NCBI GenBank assembly: GCA_023250205.1
Contig: JAHFBE010000017.1
Span: 1 to 39,128 of the forward strand
Source: Candidatus Melainabacteria bacterium
GTDB taxonomy: Bacteria > Cyanobacteriota > Vampirovibrionia > 2-02-FULL-35-15
DNA: 39,128 nucleotides
Reading direction: 5' to 3'
Shown here one piece after another: positions 1 to 8,226 of this stretch. The notes under the pieces are model-generated. The model was not told the origin of the DNA. It did no database searches and saw only the letters and a program-made list of their open reading frames with translations. The translations under genes and the position numbers were made by a program. Within the stretch, counting starts at the first letter, position 1. Each line of letters begins with the position of its first letter.

Positions 1-710
1 TAAAATCTTTTTTCTTTAGCCGTTTTGTCTATAATCAAATTTATAGTTCTTGTAGATAAAGGTATTTTGCTTGATTTACTATGATTTGCTAAAAGGAAAT
101 CCTCAAGGTTTACAGCAGCTTTTTTATTTAGTAGAGCCAAATATCTCTCAACTATTTTAGATGTGTTTGAATCCAGAAATGTAAGGTGATCTCTTGAAAT
201 AATAATTTGATTGGATGCTAGATTAACATCTTTCATTCTCAAAGAAAGTAACTGTTTTATGGTTAGTCCACTTTTTGAGATCAGTGAAAAAATAATTTTA
301 TCCCTCAGTTCAATCTCAGTATATTCCGGGAGTGAATCTATAAGAGATAAAATATCTTCATACTTTGCTGGAATATTAAAGTCTATTTCTGGCATAGGAA
401 GCTTAATAGACATAAATGGATCAGGTACGTTTATTCCAGATTCTATAAGATATTTTGTAAAATTTCTAAGAACAGTAACCTTTCTCCTGAATGAAGCATA
501 GTTAAATTTCTCTTTAATGGAAGCTAAATATTCTTCCATTTCACTCTTACTTGGGAAGTCATTTTTATCAATCCTAAGAAAATACTTTAAAAATTGAATT
601 AAATCTACTTGATATGCTCTTAATGTATGATACGGAGCTTTTTTAATATCCTTAAGCCAGAGAAGATAATTTTGTACGTATTCATCAAGTGGTATGTGTA
701 TAAGTGTCAT
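1..710 (-). CDS. Degenerate tyrosine recombinase (Xer-like), C-terminus off the left edge
   Basis: The frame is open from an ATG at 710 to the window edge (236 residues visible). The N-terminal half looks like a Xer core-binding (SAM-like) domain, with segments such as HTLRAYQVDLIQFLKYF and FRRKVTVLRNFTKYL. The segment SKSGLTIKQLLSLRMKDVNL then aligns with the catalytic-domain stretch that in XerC/XerD reads TGLR(V/I)SELL. The first catalytic arginine is replaced by Thr (about residue 150), and the beta-hairpin GKG lysine that should follow is not seen. The HxxR/Tyr region lies beyond the edge. The start overlaps the priA stop as ATGA, so translation is probably coupled to priA. Family membership is fairly sure. 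Loss of recombinase activity is an inference from the missing residues. Confidence 0.72.
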   Translation of the reverse strand, partial: MTLIHIPLDEYVQNYLLWLKDIKKAPYHTLRAYQVDLIQFLKYFLRIDKNDFPSKSEMEEYLASIKEKFNYASFRRKVTVLRNFTKYLIESGINVPDPFMSIKLPMPEIDFNIPAKYEDILSLIDSLPEYTEIELRDKIIFSLISKSGLTIKQLLSLRMKDVNLASNQIIISRDHLTFLDSNTSKIVERYLALLNKKAAVNLEDFLLANHSKSSKIPLSTRTINLIIDKTAKEKRF

Positions 711-3049
711 AAAAGATTTACTGAATCAATGTCTAATATGACGTCCACTTTAGCATTTTTGTTTGTTTGATTAAAGAGCTTGTTAAATAATTGCTCTCTT
801 GATGCTATATTTTTGCACTTAAAGAGAAGGTGGTATCTGTATTTGCCGTGCAATTTACTAAAGAAACAAGGGGCAGGACCTAATAAAGAGTGTTGAGTAT
901 TGAGTTCTGGGTGTTGGGGGGAAAATTCTATAAGTCTATCCAACATTGTTTTTGCATATTCCAGGCACAAGTTTTCATCTGTAGACTGAAAAATTATTCT
1001 TGTAAGATTGATGAATGGAGGATATTCAAAGGATTTCCTTTGTTCAATTTCAGTATTATAGAAACTTTCATAATCATGACTTTCGATATATCTAAATATT
1101 GGATTTTCTGCTTGGTATGTTTGTATGAATACTCTGCCAGGCTTATTTCCTCTTCCTGTTCTTCCTGTTACCTGAGTTAGTAGTTGAAAGGCTCTTTCAT
1201 ATGAAACATAATCTGGAAAGTTAAGCATTGTATCAGCAATAACTACACCTACAACGGTTACATTTGGAAGATCTAAGCCTTTGGCAACAAGCTGTGTTCC
1301 TATTAAAATATCAGCTTGCCCGGAAGAAAATTGATGCCATAAATTTAGGTATTGGTCCTTTTTGTTTAATTGATCTTTGTCAACTCTGATTGTTTTTGCT
1401 TGTGGAAAAATCTTTTTTACCTCTTCTTCAAGTTGTTGAGTTCCAAGTCCAAAATATTTAAAATGTGGACTTGTACATTCTGGGCAGTTTATCGAGGCTC
1501 TTAATTCAAAGCCACAATGATGACATAGCATTGAATCTAGATTTTTATGATAGACCAATGGAACAGAACAATTCTTACACTTTTGGATAAATCCACAAGC
1601 TCTGCAAAAAATATGACTGGAATAGCCCCGCCTGTTTAATAAAAGAATGATTTGTTCTTTTTTACTCAGAGCTTCATTAATACTGGATCTTAAAACATTT
1701 GAGATTATGTTCTTATTTGTCATTGGGAATTCGTTTTTTAGATCGACTATATGTACTCTTGGCATAGGATAATCTTCAATTCTCTTAGTTAATTTTAAAA
1801 TAGTATGGTTTCCCAGACATTTAAAATAGTCGCTTATGTTTGGTGTAGCAGTACCTAAAATTACCGTACAATTTTCAAGTTCACTTCTTTTGGCAGCTAT
1901 TTTTATAGTGTCATAGCGAGGTGCTGGAGAAGCTTGTTTATATGCTGCATCATGCGCTTCGTCAATTACTATTAATCCAATGTTTTTTATTGGAGACAAA
2001 ATCGCAGATCTTGCACCGAGAATTATCTTGTTTGAATTTGGATTAGTTAGTATTTTTTTCCAATTCTCGATTTTTTCTTTTTTGCTTAGAGAGCTATGCC
2101 AGACAACTATATTTGATTCTCCAAATCTAGCTATTAGCCTTTGTAAGGCTTGTGGAACTAGGTAAATTTCTGGGACAAGGTAGATTGCGGACTGGTTCTT
2201 CTTTAATGTTTCTTCTATTAAGTTTAGATAAATCTCTGTCTTTCCAGAGCCTGTTACACCATGAATTAAAAATAATTTTGAAAGTAATCCTTCTTGTTTA
2301 CACTTTCCTAGGGAACTTAAAATTGTATTGAAAGCGTATTCTTGCTCTTTATTTAAGATAAGACTAGAAGGGTTAGGAGAAAAAGATATATTGTTGTTCT
2401 CTGTTTTTTCGATGTCTTGCTCTTTATTTTTAATAAGATATTTTTTCTTTAAACTATTAATTGTTTTATAAAAGACCTCCTTATTTAGTCCACTCTTCTT
2501 TAGTAATAATTGATAGCTAAAGCCTTTTTTTTTGCTGTCTGCAAACCGCTCTAGAATAATAAGTTCTTCAAAAGACAAGTCTGTTAGTTTTTTTATCTCA
2601 TCTTTTGTAATTATTAATTCAAGTTCATGCTTTGACTCGTTAAAAAATTCCGCAATTAATGAAGCAGAAAGAACCACTCCAATATTTGTAAAATAATATT
2701 CACTAATCCATTTTGTAAGTTCTAAATACTTTTTATCCCAGAGAGTTTCACTGCTTATTGAATAATATATTGGTTTAATTTGAAAATTCTTTTCAAATTC
2801 TGAATTAAAGTCTTTTCTACTTCCAATCTCAGTAACAAAACCTATTAATTCTTGTTTTCCAAAAGGAATATATACAGCGCTTCCTACTTTGATTTCATCT
2901 TTAATTTCTTCAGGAATTAAGTACAAGTAAGAGCTTTCAAGGTTTATCGGAAGATCAATGACTACTCTTGCATAGAGAAGACTTTCTTTAATATTTATGA
3001 ATTTATTATCAAGCAAAAAGGTGTTGCTATCTGACATAGGAAATATCAT
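707..3049 (-). CDS. priA: Primosomal protein N' (replication restart helicase PriA)
   Basis: PriA is the 3'-5' superfamily 2 helicase that reloads the replisome at stalled forks. This 780-residue protein has the expected order. An N-terminal DNA-binding domain is followed by the Walker A segment HGVTGSGKTEIYL, the DEAH box (VIDEAHDAAYKQ), and the zinc-binding insert with paired cysteines (CRACGFIQKCKNCSVPL, then CHHCGF and CPEC). Next come the helicase segments GTQLVAKGLDLPNVT and QLLTQVTGRTGRG, and a C-terminal domain. Length is normal for the family. No clear Shine-Dalgarno precedes the ATG at 3049; an in-frame ATG at 3037 is an alternative start. It lies downstream of accD-accA with a hairpin repeat between, and its stop overlaps the next gene's start. 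Confidence 0.95.
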   Translation of the reverse strand: MIFPMSDSNTFLLDNKFINIKESLLYARVVIDLPINLESSYLYLIPEEIKDEIKVGSAVYIPFGKQELIGFVTEIGSRKDFNSEFEKNFQIKPIYYSISSETLWDKKYLELTKWISEYYFTNIGVVLSASLIAEFFNESKHELELIITKDEIKKLTDLSFEELIILERFADSKKKGFSYQLLLKKSGLNKEVFYKTINSLKKKYLIKNKEQDIEKTENNNISFSPNPSSLILNKEQEYAFNTILSSLGKCKQEGLLSKLFLIHGVTGSGKTEIYLNLIEETLKKNQSAIYLVPEIYLVPQALQRLIARFGESNIVVWHSSLSKKEKIENWKKILTNPNSNKIILGARSAILSPIKNIGLIVIDEAHDAAYKQASPAPRYDTIKIAAKRSELENCTVILGTATPNISDYFKCLGNHTILKLTKRIEDYPMPRVHIVDLKNEFPMTNKNIISNVLRSSINEALSKKEQIILLLNRRGYSSHIFCRACGFIQKCKNCSVPLVYHKNLDSMLCHHCGFELRASINCPECTSPHFKYFGLGTQQLEEEVKKIFPQAKTIRVDKDQLNKKDQYLNLWHQFSSGQADILIGTQLVAKGLDLPNVTVVGVVIADTMLNFPDYVSYERAFQLLTQVTGRTGRGNKPGRVFIQTYQAENPIFRYIESHDYESFYNTEIEQRKSFEYPPFINLTRIIFQSTDENLCLEYAKTMLDRLIEFSPQHPELNTQHSLLGPAPCFFSKLHGKYRYHLLFKCKNIASREQLFNKLFNQTNKNAKVDVILDIDSVNLL

Positions 3050-3216
3050 AGCGTATAGGGTGTGCTAACAAATCGAGGATAAACAGTATAAATGTCATTG
3101 CGAGCCGAATGAAATGAGGCGTGGCAATCCCGATCGGGACTGCTTCGTCGCTCATGCTCCTCGCAGTGACATGTTAAAGTTATCCTCGAAGACTTTTCGC
3201 ACCCTAGCGTATAGGG
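3049..3216. repeat. MITE-like hairpin repeat flanked by 12-bp direct repeats
   Basis: The core, 3092-3172, is an imperfect inverted repeat. The left arm begins ATGTCATTGCGAG, the right arm ends CTCGCAGTGACAT, and the centre is the palindrome CCCGATCGGG. A second inverted pair lies outside it (TCGAGGATAA at 3073-3082, TTATCCTCGA at 3180-3189). The direct repeat TAGCGTATAGGG occurs at 3049-3060 and 3205-3216, like a target-site duplication, with a third degenerate copy just after. The core is much GC-richer than its surroundings. It fills the gap between accA and priA and would form a strong hairpin in the transcript. Confidence 0.7.
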
Positions 3217-3248
3217 GTTAGCATATAGGATACAAAAGAATTGTTTAT

Positions 3249-4214
3249 TTAAACGCTAGTAAATACTCCGAGCCTTCTAAATTTTTCTTGTCTATCTGCT
3301 TTTAGTTCTTCAGGTTGTAATTCGTTCAATTCGTTTAAATGTTTTTTAATTACGCTTAATACATTCTTGCAGGTTTCCTTATGGTTATAGTGTGCTCCAC
3401 CTTCTACTTCAGGAATTATTTCGTCAATTACTCCTAATTCAAGCAAATCTGGGGCAGTAATTTTTAATGCGCTTGCTGCTTCGGCAGCTTTATCTTTAGT
3501 TCTCCAGAGTATTGCAGCACATCCTTCTGCAGAAATTACAGAATAGACAGAGTTTTCAAGCATTATGACTCTATTTGCAACACCTAAGGCTAATGCTCCT
3601 CCGGAACCACCTTCTCCTGTAATTATTGCAACTACTGGGACAGTAAGCCCAGATAACTCTCTAAGATTCATTGCAATTGCTTGACTTTGATTATGTGCCT
3701 CCGCTTCAAGTCCTGGGTAGGCACCTGGTGTATCTATAAAAGTAACAATTGGAAAATTAAATTTTTCCGCATGTTGAAAAAGTCTTAGTGCTTTTCTGTA
3801 GCCCTCTGGAGATGGCATACCAAAATTTGTTTTTTGATTTTCTTTTAGGTTTCGGCCTTTTTGTGTACCAATTGCCATTACTGTTTGACCATCAATTTCA
3901 ATTAGTCCTCCAACAATAGCTGCATCGTCTTTGCCTGTTCTATCACCATGTAACTCAAACCAGGTAGGACTAATTCCTTGAATAAAATCAAGAGTATATG
4001 GTCTTTGAGGATGTCTGGCAATTTTTACTCTTTCTATAGGGGTAAGGTTTTTATAGATTTGTCCTTTAACTTTTTCATATTGACTTTTTAAATCAGTAAT
4101 TGTTTTTTTTTCACTATTTTGTAATGATTTCTCTTCAAGTTCATTAATTTGCTTTGATAAAGCTATTAGTGGCTTTTCAAAATCTAAGGGTAATACTTCT
4201 TGTTTCGTCTTCAT
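3249..4214 (-). CDS. accA: Acetyl-CoA carboxylase carboxyltransferase subunit alpha
   Basis: AccA pairs with AccD to form the carboxyltransferase that moves the carboxyl group from biotin to acetyl-CoA, giving malonyl-CoA for fatty acid synthesis. The 321 residues match the family length. Typical segments are HPQRPYTLDFI near residue 70, FIDTPGAYPGLEAE, and the oxyanion/glycine segment TGEGGSGGALALG, followed by the conserved tail around WRTKDKAAEAA. It starts at ATG 4214 behind an AGAGGA ribosome-binding site. It lies 15 bases after accD on the same strand, so the two subunits are probably made from one message in matching amounts. Confidence 0.97.
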   Translation of the reverse strand: MKTKQEVLPLDFEKPLIALSKQINELEEKSLQNSEKKTITDLKSQYEKVKGQIYKNLTPIERVKIARHPQRPYTLDFIQGISPTWFELHGDRTGKDDAAIVGGLIEIDGQTVMAIGTQKGRNLKENQKTNFGMPSPEGYRKALRLFQHAEKFNFPIVTFIDTPGAYPGLEAEAHNQSQAIAMNLRELSGLTVPVVAIITGEGGSGGALALGVANRVIMLENSVYSVISAEGCAAILWRTKDKAAEAASALKITAPDLLELGVIDEIIPEVEGGAHYNHKETCKNVLSVIKKHLNELNELQPEELKADRQEKFRRLGVFTSV

Positions 4215-4229
4215 TATTAAAATTCCTCT

Positions 4230-5195
4230 TTAAACTCTTGCAAACAATGGCATTCTAGAAAATGATCTGATTTCATTCTTTGGCTTTACATTTTGAGAAT
4301 GAAGTCTTATCAAATCTGAAATGGATTGTTTTAAGCTCTCTCTTGCCATAACAAGATCGATCTGTCCATTTTCCAGCAGATACTCAGCAGTTTGAAAATC
4401 TTTAGGCAATTTTTGTCTTATAGTTTCTTCTATAACTCTGCGACCAGCAAATCCTATTCTTGCTTTTGGCTCAGCCATTATAATGTCACCTAACATTGAG
4501 AAACTTGCTGTTACTCCACCAAAGGTTGGTTCTGTAAGAAGAGAAACGTATAAGAGCTTTTCTTCATGAAGTTTCTTTAGAGCGCTAGAAGTTTTTGCCA
4601 TTTGCATTAAGCTTAAAATTCCTTCATGCATTCTTGCTCCACCTGAACTGGATACAAGAATTACCGGCAATCTTTTTTCAATTGCTCTTTCAATAAGTCT
4701 TACAATCTTTTCTCCAACAACTGAACCCATGCTTCCGCCAATGTACTGAAATTCCATTGCACCTATAGCAATAGGTTGATTGTTTATTGTTCCAATTCCA
4801 GTAACAATAGCTTCTTTAGAACCTGATGTTTTCTCAGCATCTTTTAAACGATCTTGGTAAGGTTTTAAATCTTTAAAATTTAGAGGATCCGTAGGTAATA
4901 TATTTTCATCTATTTCAAGAAAGCTTCCGTAGTCTGTTAAAAGATCGATTCTTTCTTGAGCTGATAGCCTATGGTGGTAACCACAATGCTTGCATACTGA
5001 GTGATTCTTTTTTAACTCACTTGTATATAGGAGTTCATTACAACCTAAGCACTTCGTCCATAAAATACATAATTGATCATCGCATATTGATGGCTCGGGT
5101 TTCAGATCATGTCCATTTCCATTAGCAATTAATTGACCTTGTAATTTTGCGGCCTTTTTAATTTGTCGGTTTTTGAAAAAATCTTTTAATCCCAT
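4230..5195 (-). CDS. accD: Acetyl-CoA carboxylase carboxyltransferase subunit beta
   Basis: This is the zinc-containing beta subunit of the carboxyltransferase. An N-terminal Cys4 zinc ribbon is complete (C49, C52, C68, C71; CLGC then CKHCGYHH). The crotonase-like core carries IGAMEFQYIGGSMGSVVGEK and SSSGGARMHEG, which form the acetyl-CoA site, then LTEPTFGGVTASF and AEPKARIGFAGRRVIE. At 321 residues it has a slightly long linker before the zinc finger. The ATG at 5195 follows GGAG at good spacing. It is the first gene of an accD-accA unit, transcribed away from gshB, so the 180-base gap upstream should hold promoters for both directions. Confidence 0.97.
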   Translation of the reverse strand: MGLKDFFKNRQIKKAAKLQGQLIANGNGHDLKPEPSICDDQLCILWTKCLGCNELLYTSELKKNHSVCKHCGYHHRLSAQERIDLLTDYGSFLEIDENILPTDPLNFKDLKPYQDRLKDAEKTSGSKEAIVTGIGTINNQPIAIGAMEFQYIGGSMGSVVGEKIVRLIERAIEKRLPVILVSSSGGARMHEGILSLMQMAKTSSALKKLHEEKLLYVSLLTEPTFGGVTASFSMLGDIIMAEPKARIGFAGRRVIEETIRQKLPKDFQTAEYLLENGQIDLVMARESLKQSISDLIRLHSQNVKPKNEIRSFSRMPLFARV

Positions 5196-5378
5196 TTTTC
5201 TCCTAACTTTACTTATTTATGTTACATTCGTAATATTCTAGTCCTTGAGTAGTCTTATTAAAATTGTTCAATCTATACTTTGTTACGATTCGATCTGTAT
5301 ATAAGGGATTATACAATTCAAAAATTAAGTAAACTAGTGCAAAAAATGAAAAAAAAATTAATTTAAAAATGGAGATTG

Positions 5379-6395
5379 ATGTCAGTGTCAGATGTTAAAA
5401 AATATATAGAGAGAAAAGAAATAAAAGTTGTATTTATTGCAGATGACGTTAAGAACCTTACAGAATTTGGGATTTTTCACAATACAACATTTTCCTTAAT
5501 GATCGCAGCACAGGAGTTAGGTTTAAGGGTCTTTCTTACAGAGACAAATAATTTAAAAATTATTAACAATGAAATTGTTTCAAGATTTGATGAAGTTGTT
5601 GTTAAAAGAGAAGTTAGTAATCATTTAAAAATCATATCCAGCTCTGAACTGTCTCTAGATTCTTTTGAAATTATTTTTGCTAGAAAAGATCCTCCCGTTG
5701 ATAGCAACTTTCTTTCTTATCTTCAAATACTTTCTATTCTCCCCCCCCATGTTTTAGTAATAAATAATCCTTGTGGAATTTTAAGAGCCAATGAAAAGCT
5801 TTATGTATTTAATGTTCCAAGCTTTATTCCTATTACATTGGTTTCATCTAACAAGAAAGAAATAATTGACTTCTTGCAAGAACATAAGGAAGTCGTAATA
5901 AAACCCTTATTTCATAAGGGGGGGGAGGGAGTTCTTTATCTGAAAGCAGATGATGATTTCTCATCTACCATTGATGAGTCATTAAGTAATTATCAAAGAA
6001 TAATTGTTCAAAAATATTTGCCAGATGTTATGAGAGGAGATAAGAGAATTATTCTTTTTAATGGTGAGCCTGTAGGAGGAATAATAAGAATTCCAAAGCC
6101 AGGAGAGTTTAGAGCTCATATTAGCAGAGGAGCGAGTTTCAAGCAGTTAACTCTCTCAAAGAGAGATCTTGAAATATGCACAGCTTTAAAGCCCTTCCTC
6201 TTAAGAGATGGAATTTATTTTGCAGCAATTGATATTATTGGTGATTATTTAATAGAAGTTAATGTTACATGTCCTGCAAATCTATACGAGACAGAACAAT
6301 CTATAGGCAAACCATTAACAAAAATGTTAGTTGAATGGGCTGTTAAGTTATCAACGAGTTGTGAGGAGTTAGCCGTTAATAATGCCAAGTCCTGA
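5379..6395 (+). CDS. gshB: Glutathione synthase (ATP-grasp)
   Basis: GshB joins gamma-glutamylcysteine and glycine using ATP. The product shares the family's landmark segments: ARKDPPVDSNF, VINNPCGILRANEKLY, the ATP-grasp strand VIKPLFHKGGEGVLYL (where E. coli has KPLDGMGG), QKYLPDVMRGDKRIILFNGEP, and the metal-binding end AAIDIIGDYLIEVNVTCP. About 338 residues is slightly longer than E. coli GshB. I place the start at ATG 5379, behind GGAG; a TTG at 5376 is too close to that site. No gshA is in the window, but a CPYC glutaredoxin lies at 24117, consistent with a glutathione-using cell. The gene contains two 8-base C and G runs, unusual for this AT-rich DNA. Confidence 0.9.
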   Translation: MSVSDVKKYIERKEIKVVFIADDVKNLTEFGIFHNTTFSLMIAAQELGLRVFLTETNNLKIINNEIVSRFDEVVVKREVSNHLKIISSSELSLDSFEIIFARKDPPVDSNFLSYLQILSILPPHVLVINNPCGILRANEKLYVFNVPSFIPITLVSSNKKEIIDFLQEHKEVVIKPLFHKGGEGVLYLKADDDFSSTIDESLSNYQRIIVQKYLPDVMRGDKRIILFNGEPVGGIIRIPKPGEFRAHISRGASFKQLTLSKRDLEICTALKPFLLRDGIYFAAIDIIGDYLIEVNVTCPANLYETEQSIGKPLTKMLVEWAVKLSTSCEELAVNNAKS

Positions 6396-6464
6396 TAATC
6401 AGCGTGAAGGGTTATGCCTTTAATGGGTATATGTTTTCATAGAAGTTAAGGACTTTATAATACG

Positions 6465-6935
6465 ATGATAGAAACAATAACAGCAGACTTACAAGTGGCA
6501 CAAATTATAATAGTAAGAATTTTAATTTCTTTACTTCTTGGTGTACTTATTGGGATTGAAAGGGGAATAAGTCATAAAGCAGTTGGACTTAGAACTACAT
6601 CTCTTGTGTGTATTGGTTCTACTGCATTTACTTTAATTTCAATTTATGGCTTTCAGGGAGTTGATACAGCACGTGTAGCTGCGCAAATAGTAACTGGTAT
6701 AGGTTTTCTTGGTGCTGGTGCAATACTTCATAAAGGTTACACAACAAAAGGACTTACTACGGCTGCTGCACTTTGGGTATCTGCTGCTGTCGGAATGGCG
6801 TGTGGAACTGGAATGTTTGTCCTTGCTTTTATAGTAACTTTAATGGCGTTGAGTTTACTTTGGGTATTAAAGCCATTCAAGGCTCACCTTGATAAGATTG
6901 TTGATAATGATAATGGGGATAAAAAAGAAGAGTAA
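6465..6935 (+). CDS. MgtC/SapB family membrane protein
   Basis: This 156-residue protein is almost entirely membrane, with four hydrophobic segments. The family signature is clear: LLGVLIGIERGISHKAVGLRTTSLVCIGS, QIVTGIGFLGAGAILH and GLTTAAALWVSAAVGMACG. Classical MgtC proteins help survival at low magnesium and modulate the F1Fo ATPase. This short form has only the membrane domain and lacks the cytoplasmic ACT-like tail, so it is nearer the SapB/YhiD type, and its substrate, if any, is unknown. It starts at ATG 6465 behind AAGGA, 69 bases after gshB, and its stop runs straight into a terminator hairpin. It may share a transcript with gshB. Confidence 0.88.
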   Translation: MIETITADLQVAQIIIVRILISLLLGVLIGIERGISHKAVGLRTTSLVCIGSTAFTLISIYGFQGVDTARVAAQIVTGIGFLGAGAILHKGYTTKGLTTAAALWVSAAVGMACGTGMFVLAFIVTLMALSLLWVLKPFKAHLDKIVDNDNGDKKEE

Positions 6936-6969
6936 AAAGAGCCCCCGAATAAATCAGAGGCTCTTTTTT
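6934..6969. terminator. Bidirectional intrinsic terminator between the MgtC gene and tRNA-Lys
   Basis: The arms AAAAAGAGCC (6934-6943) and GGCTCTTTTT (6959-6968) form a perfect 10-bp stem with a 15-base loop, followed by a T run on both strands. It begins inside the stop codon of the MgtC gene and ends at the discriminator base of the convergent tRNA gene, so one hairpin can end both transcripts. Confidence 0.9.
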
Positions 6970-7040
6970 GCGCCAGGCGCGAATTGAACGCGCGACCAAT
7001 CGGTTAAAAGCCGAGTGCTCTACCCCTGAGCTACTGGCGC
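6969..7040 (-). tRNA. tRNA-Lys (anticodon TTT)
   Basis: Read on the minus strand, the acceptor arms GCGCCAG and CTGGCGC pair perfectly. The D arm is GCTC/GAGC, the anticodon loop is CTTTTAA (anticodon TTT at 7006-7008), and the T arm is GCGCG with loop TTCAATT. The discriminator A is at 6969 and no CCA is encoded. Base pair 27-43 in the anticodon stem is a C/T mismatch, which is tolerated in tRNAs. The gene shares its 3' boundary with the terminator of the convergent MgtC gene. Confidence 0.97.
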
Positions 7041-7151
7041 ATTTTGGAGAACCAGAGAACTAGAGTATCAGAGAATCAAAATTTGTTCAATGCATTTTGT
7101 TTGTAGATGTAATTTATTTAAACTTGGGGTTTTCTTTGTTGAGAATATGCT

Positions 7152-8207
7152 TTACGTTTTCGCTTTACTCGCTTGTTTTAGTAAGTATTTCATGGTTACA
7201 TTTAGGACTCCGAAAATTGGCAAAGCAAAAAGTACTCCAATTAATCCTGCTGTTTTTATACCAGCTAAAACTGCTAATAAAACTAAAACAGGATGCATGC
7301 CAATTGCGTCACCCATTATTCTTGGAGTAATAAAGTTGTCCTTAATTAATCTAGTAAATCCTTCATATATAACAAGTGGAATCCAAATTTTAGTAGGAGC
7401 TGTAAAAGCTATAACTAATAGTGCAGGAATAAGTCCAACCCACCCACCAACGACAGGGATAATGCACCATAAAAAGTGCCATAGTGCAAGAAGTAAGGCG
7501 TAAGGGACTTCCATTATCATATAGGTGGTAAACATTACTGTTGCATTTATTGCAGCTAGTTTAATCATTCCACCATAGAATCCTCTAAGGCATTTATCTA
7601 ATTCATCTGTAAGGTTAGAAATATGATGTTGATAATTGTGGGGAATAATTTTTGTAATATCTTTAACTATTTTATGCCCATCTAAAAGGAAATAATATGA
7701 AGTAACAGAAGTGACTAAGGCATAGAAAATAAAATGAACGGTATTTATTGCAGCGCCAAGAATGTTTCCTATTGGATCAAGTGCAAGGTTACTAAATTTC
7801 CCTAAAAGTCCTATCTTTGCAGAAGGAAGAATGACTGGTATTCCATTTTGGTTTAAGTATACTTCTACTTTATGTATCAAATTATCTATTGAAGCCATTA
7901 TGGAAGGAATCTCTTTGGTAAATTCTCCAAATTCTTTTCCAACTTTTGGTACAACAAATATTAAAATCGCTGCAATAAAGCTAAAGATAAATAAATAAAC
8001 AAGCATTACTGCAATAAAGCGAAATCTTACAACCTTAGTTAAAAAATCAACGGGGCCGATAAATAAGTAAGATATTAGAATTGAAATTCCCAAGATTATA
8101 AAAATATCTGCATAGTGTTTTGCAAATCTAAATGCAATGAAAAGTAAAAGAATGACTCCAGCTATTACTAAAAGTTGTTTTGCTCTTCTATCCCAAAATT
8201 CAGTCAT
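7152..8207 (-). CDS. AI-2E family transporter / PerM-like membrane protein
   Basis: The 351-residue integral membrane protein has the hallmarks of the AI-2E (formerly UPF0118/PerM) family. There is an N-terminal pair of helices, a third segment (FIAVMLVYLFIFSFIAAILIF), a long soluble stretch (EIPSIMASIDNLIHKVEVYLNQNG), and a block of C-terminal helices with the conserved GLIPALLVIAFTAP and DNFITPRIMGDAIGMHPVLVLLAVLAG. Some members export autoinducer-2, others are Na+/H+ antiporters; sequence alone does not tell which. I choose ATG 8207, preceded by AGG nine bases upstream. A GTG at 8234 overlapping the upstream stop is the alternative. It is the last gene of the ahcY unit. Confidence 0.88.
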   Translation of the reverse strand: MTEFWDRRAKQLLVIAGVILLLFIAFRFAKHYADIFIILGISILISYLFIGPVDFLTKVVRFRFIAVMLVYLFIFSFIAAILIFVVPKVGKEFGEFTKEIPSIMASIDNLIHKVEVYLNQNGIPVILPSAKIGLLGKFSNLALDPIGNILGAAINTVHFIFYALVTSVTSYYFLLDGHKIVKDITKIIPHNYQHHISNLTDELDKCLRGFYGGMIKLAAINATVMFTTYMIMEVPYALLLALWHFLWCIIPVVGGWVGLIPALLVIAFTAPTKIWIPLVIYEGFTRLIKDNFITPRIMGDAIGMHPVLVLLAVLAGIKTAGLIGVLFALPIFGVLNVTMKYLLKQASKAKT

Positions 8208-8226
8208 AATGATGTACCTGACGTAG

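Noticed and set aside
211-501. 96-codon plus-strand reading frame near the left edge
   Set aside because: It lies antisense within the Xer-like gene, which has recognisable family segments; no ribosome-binding site precedes it.
2525-2533. T9 run inside priA as a slippage tract
   Set aside because: A/T runs of this length are expected in AT-rich coding DNA and the frame is intact.
7090-7503. 137-codon plus-strand reading frame
   Set aside because: Antisense to the 3' part of the AI-2E family gene, whose conserved motifs are on the minus strand.
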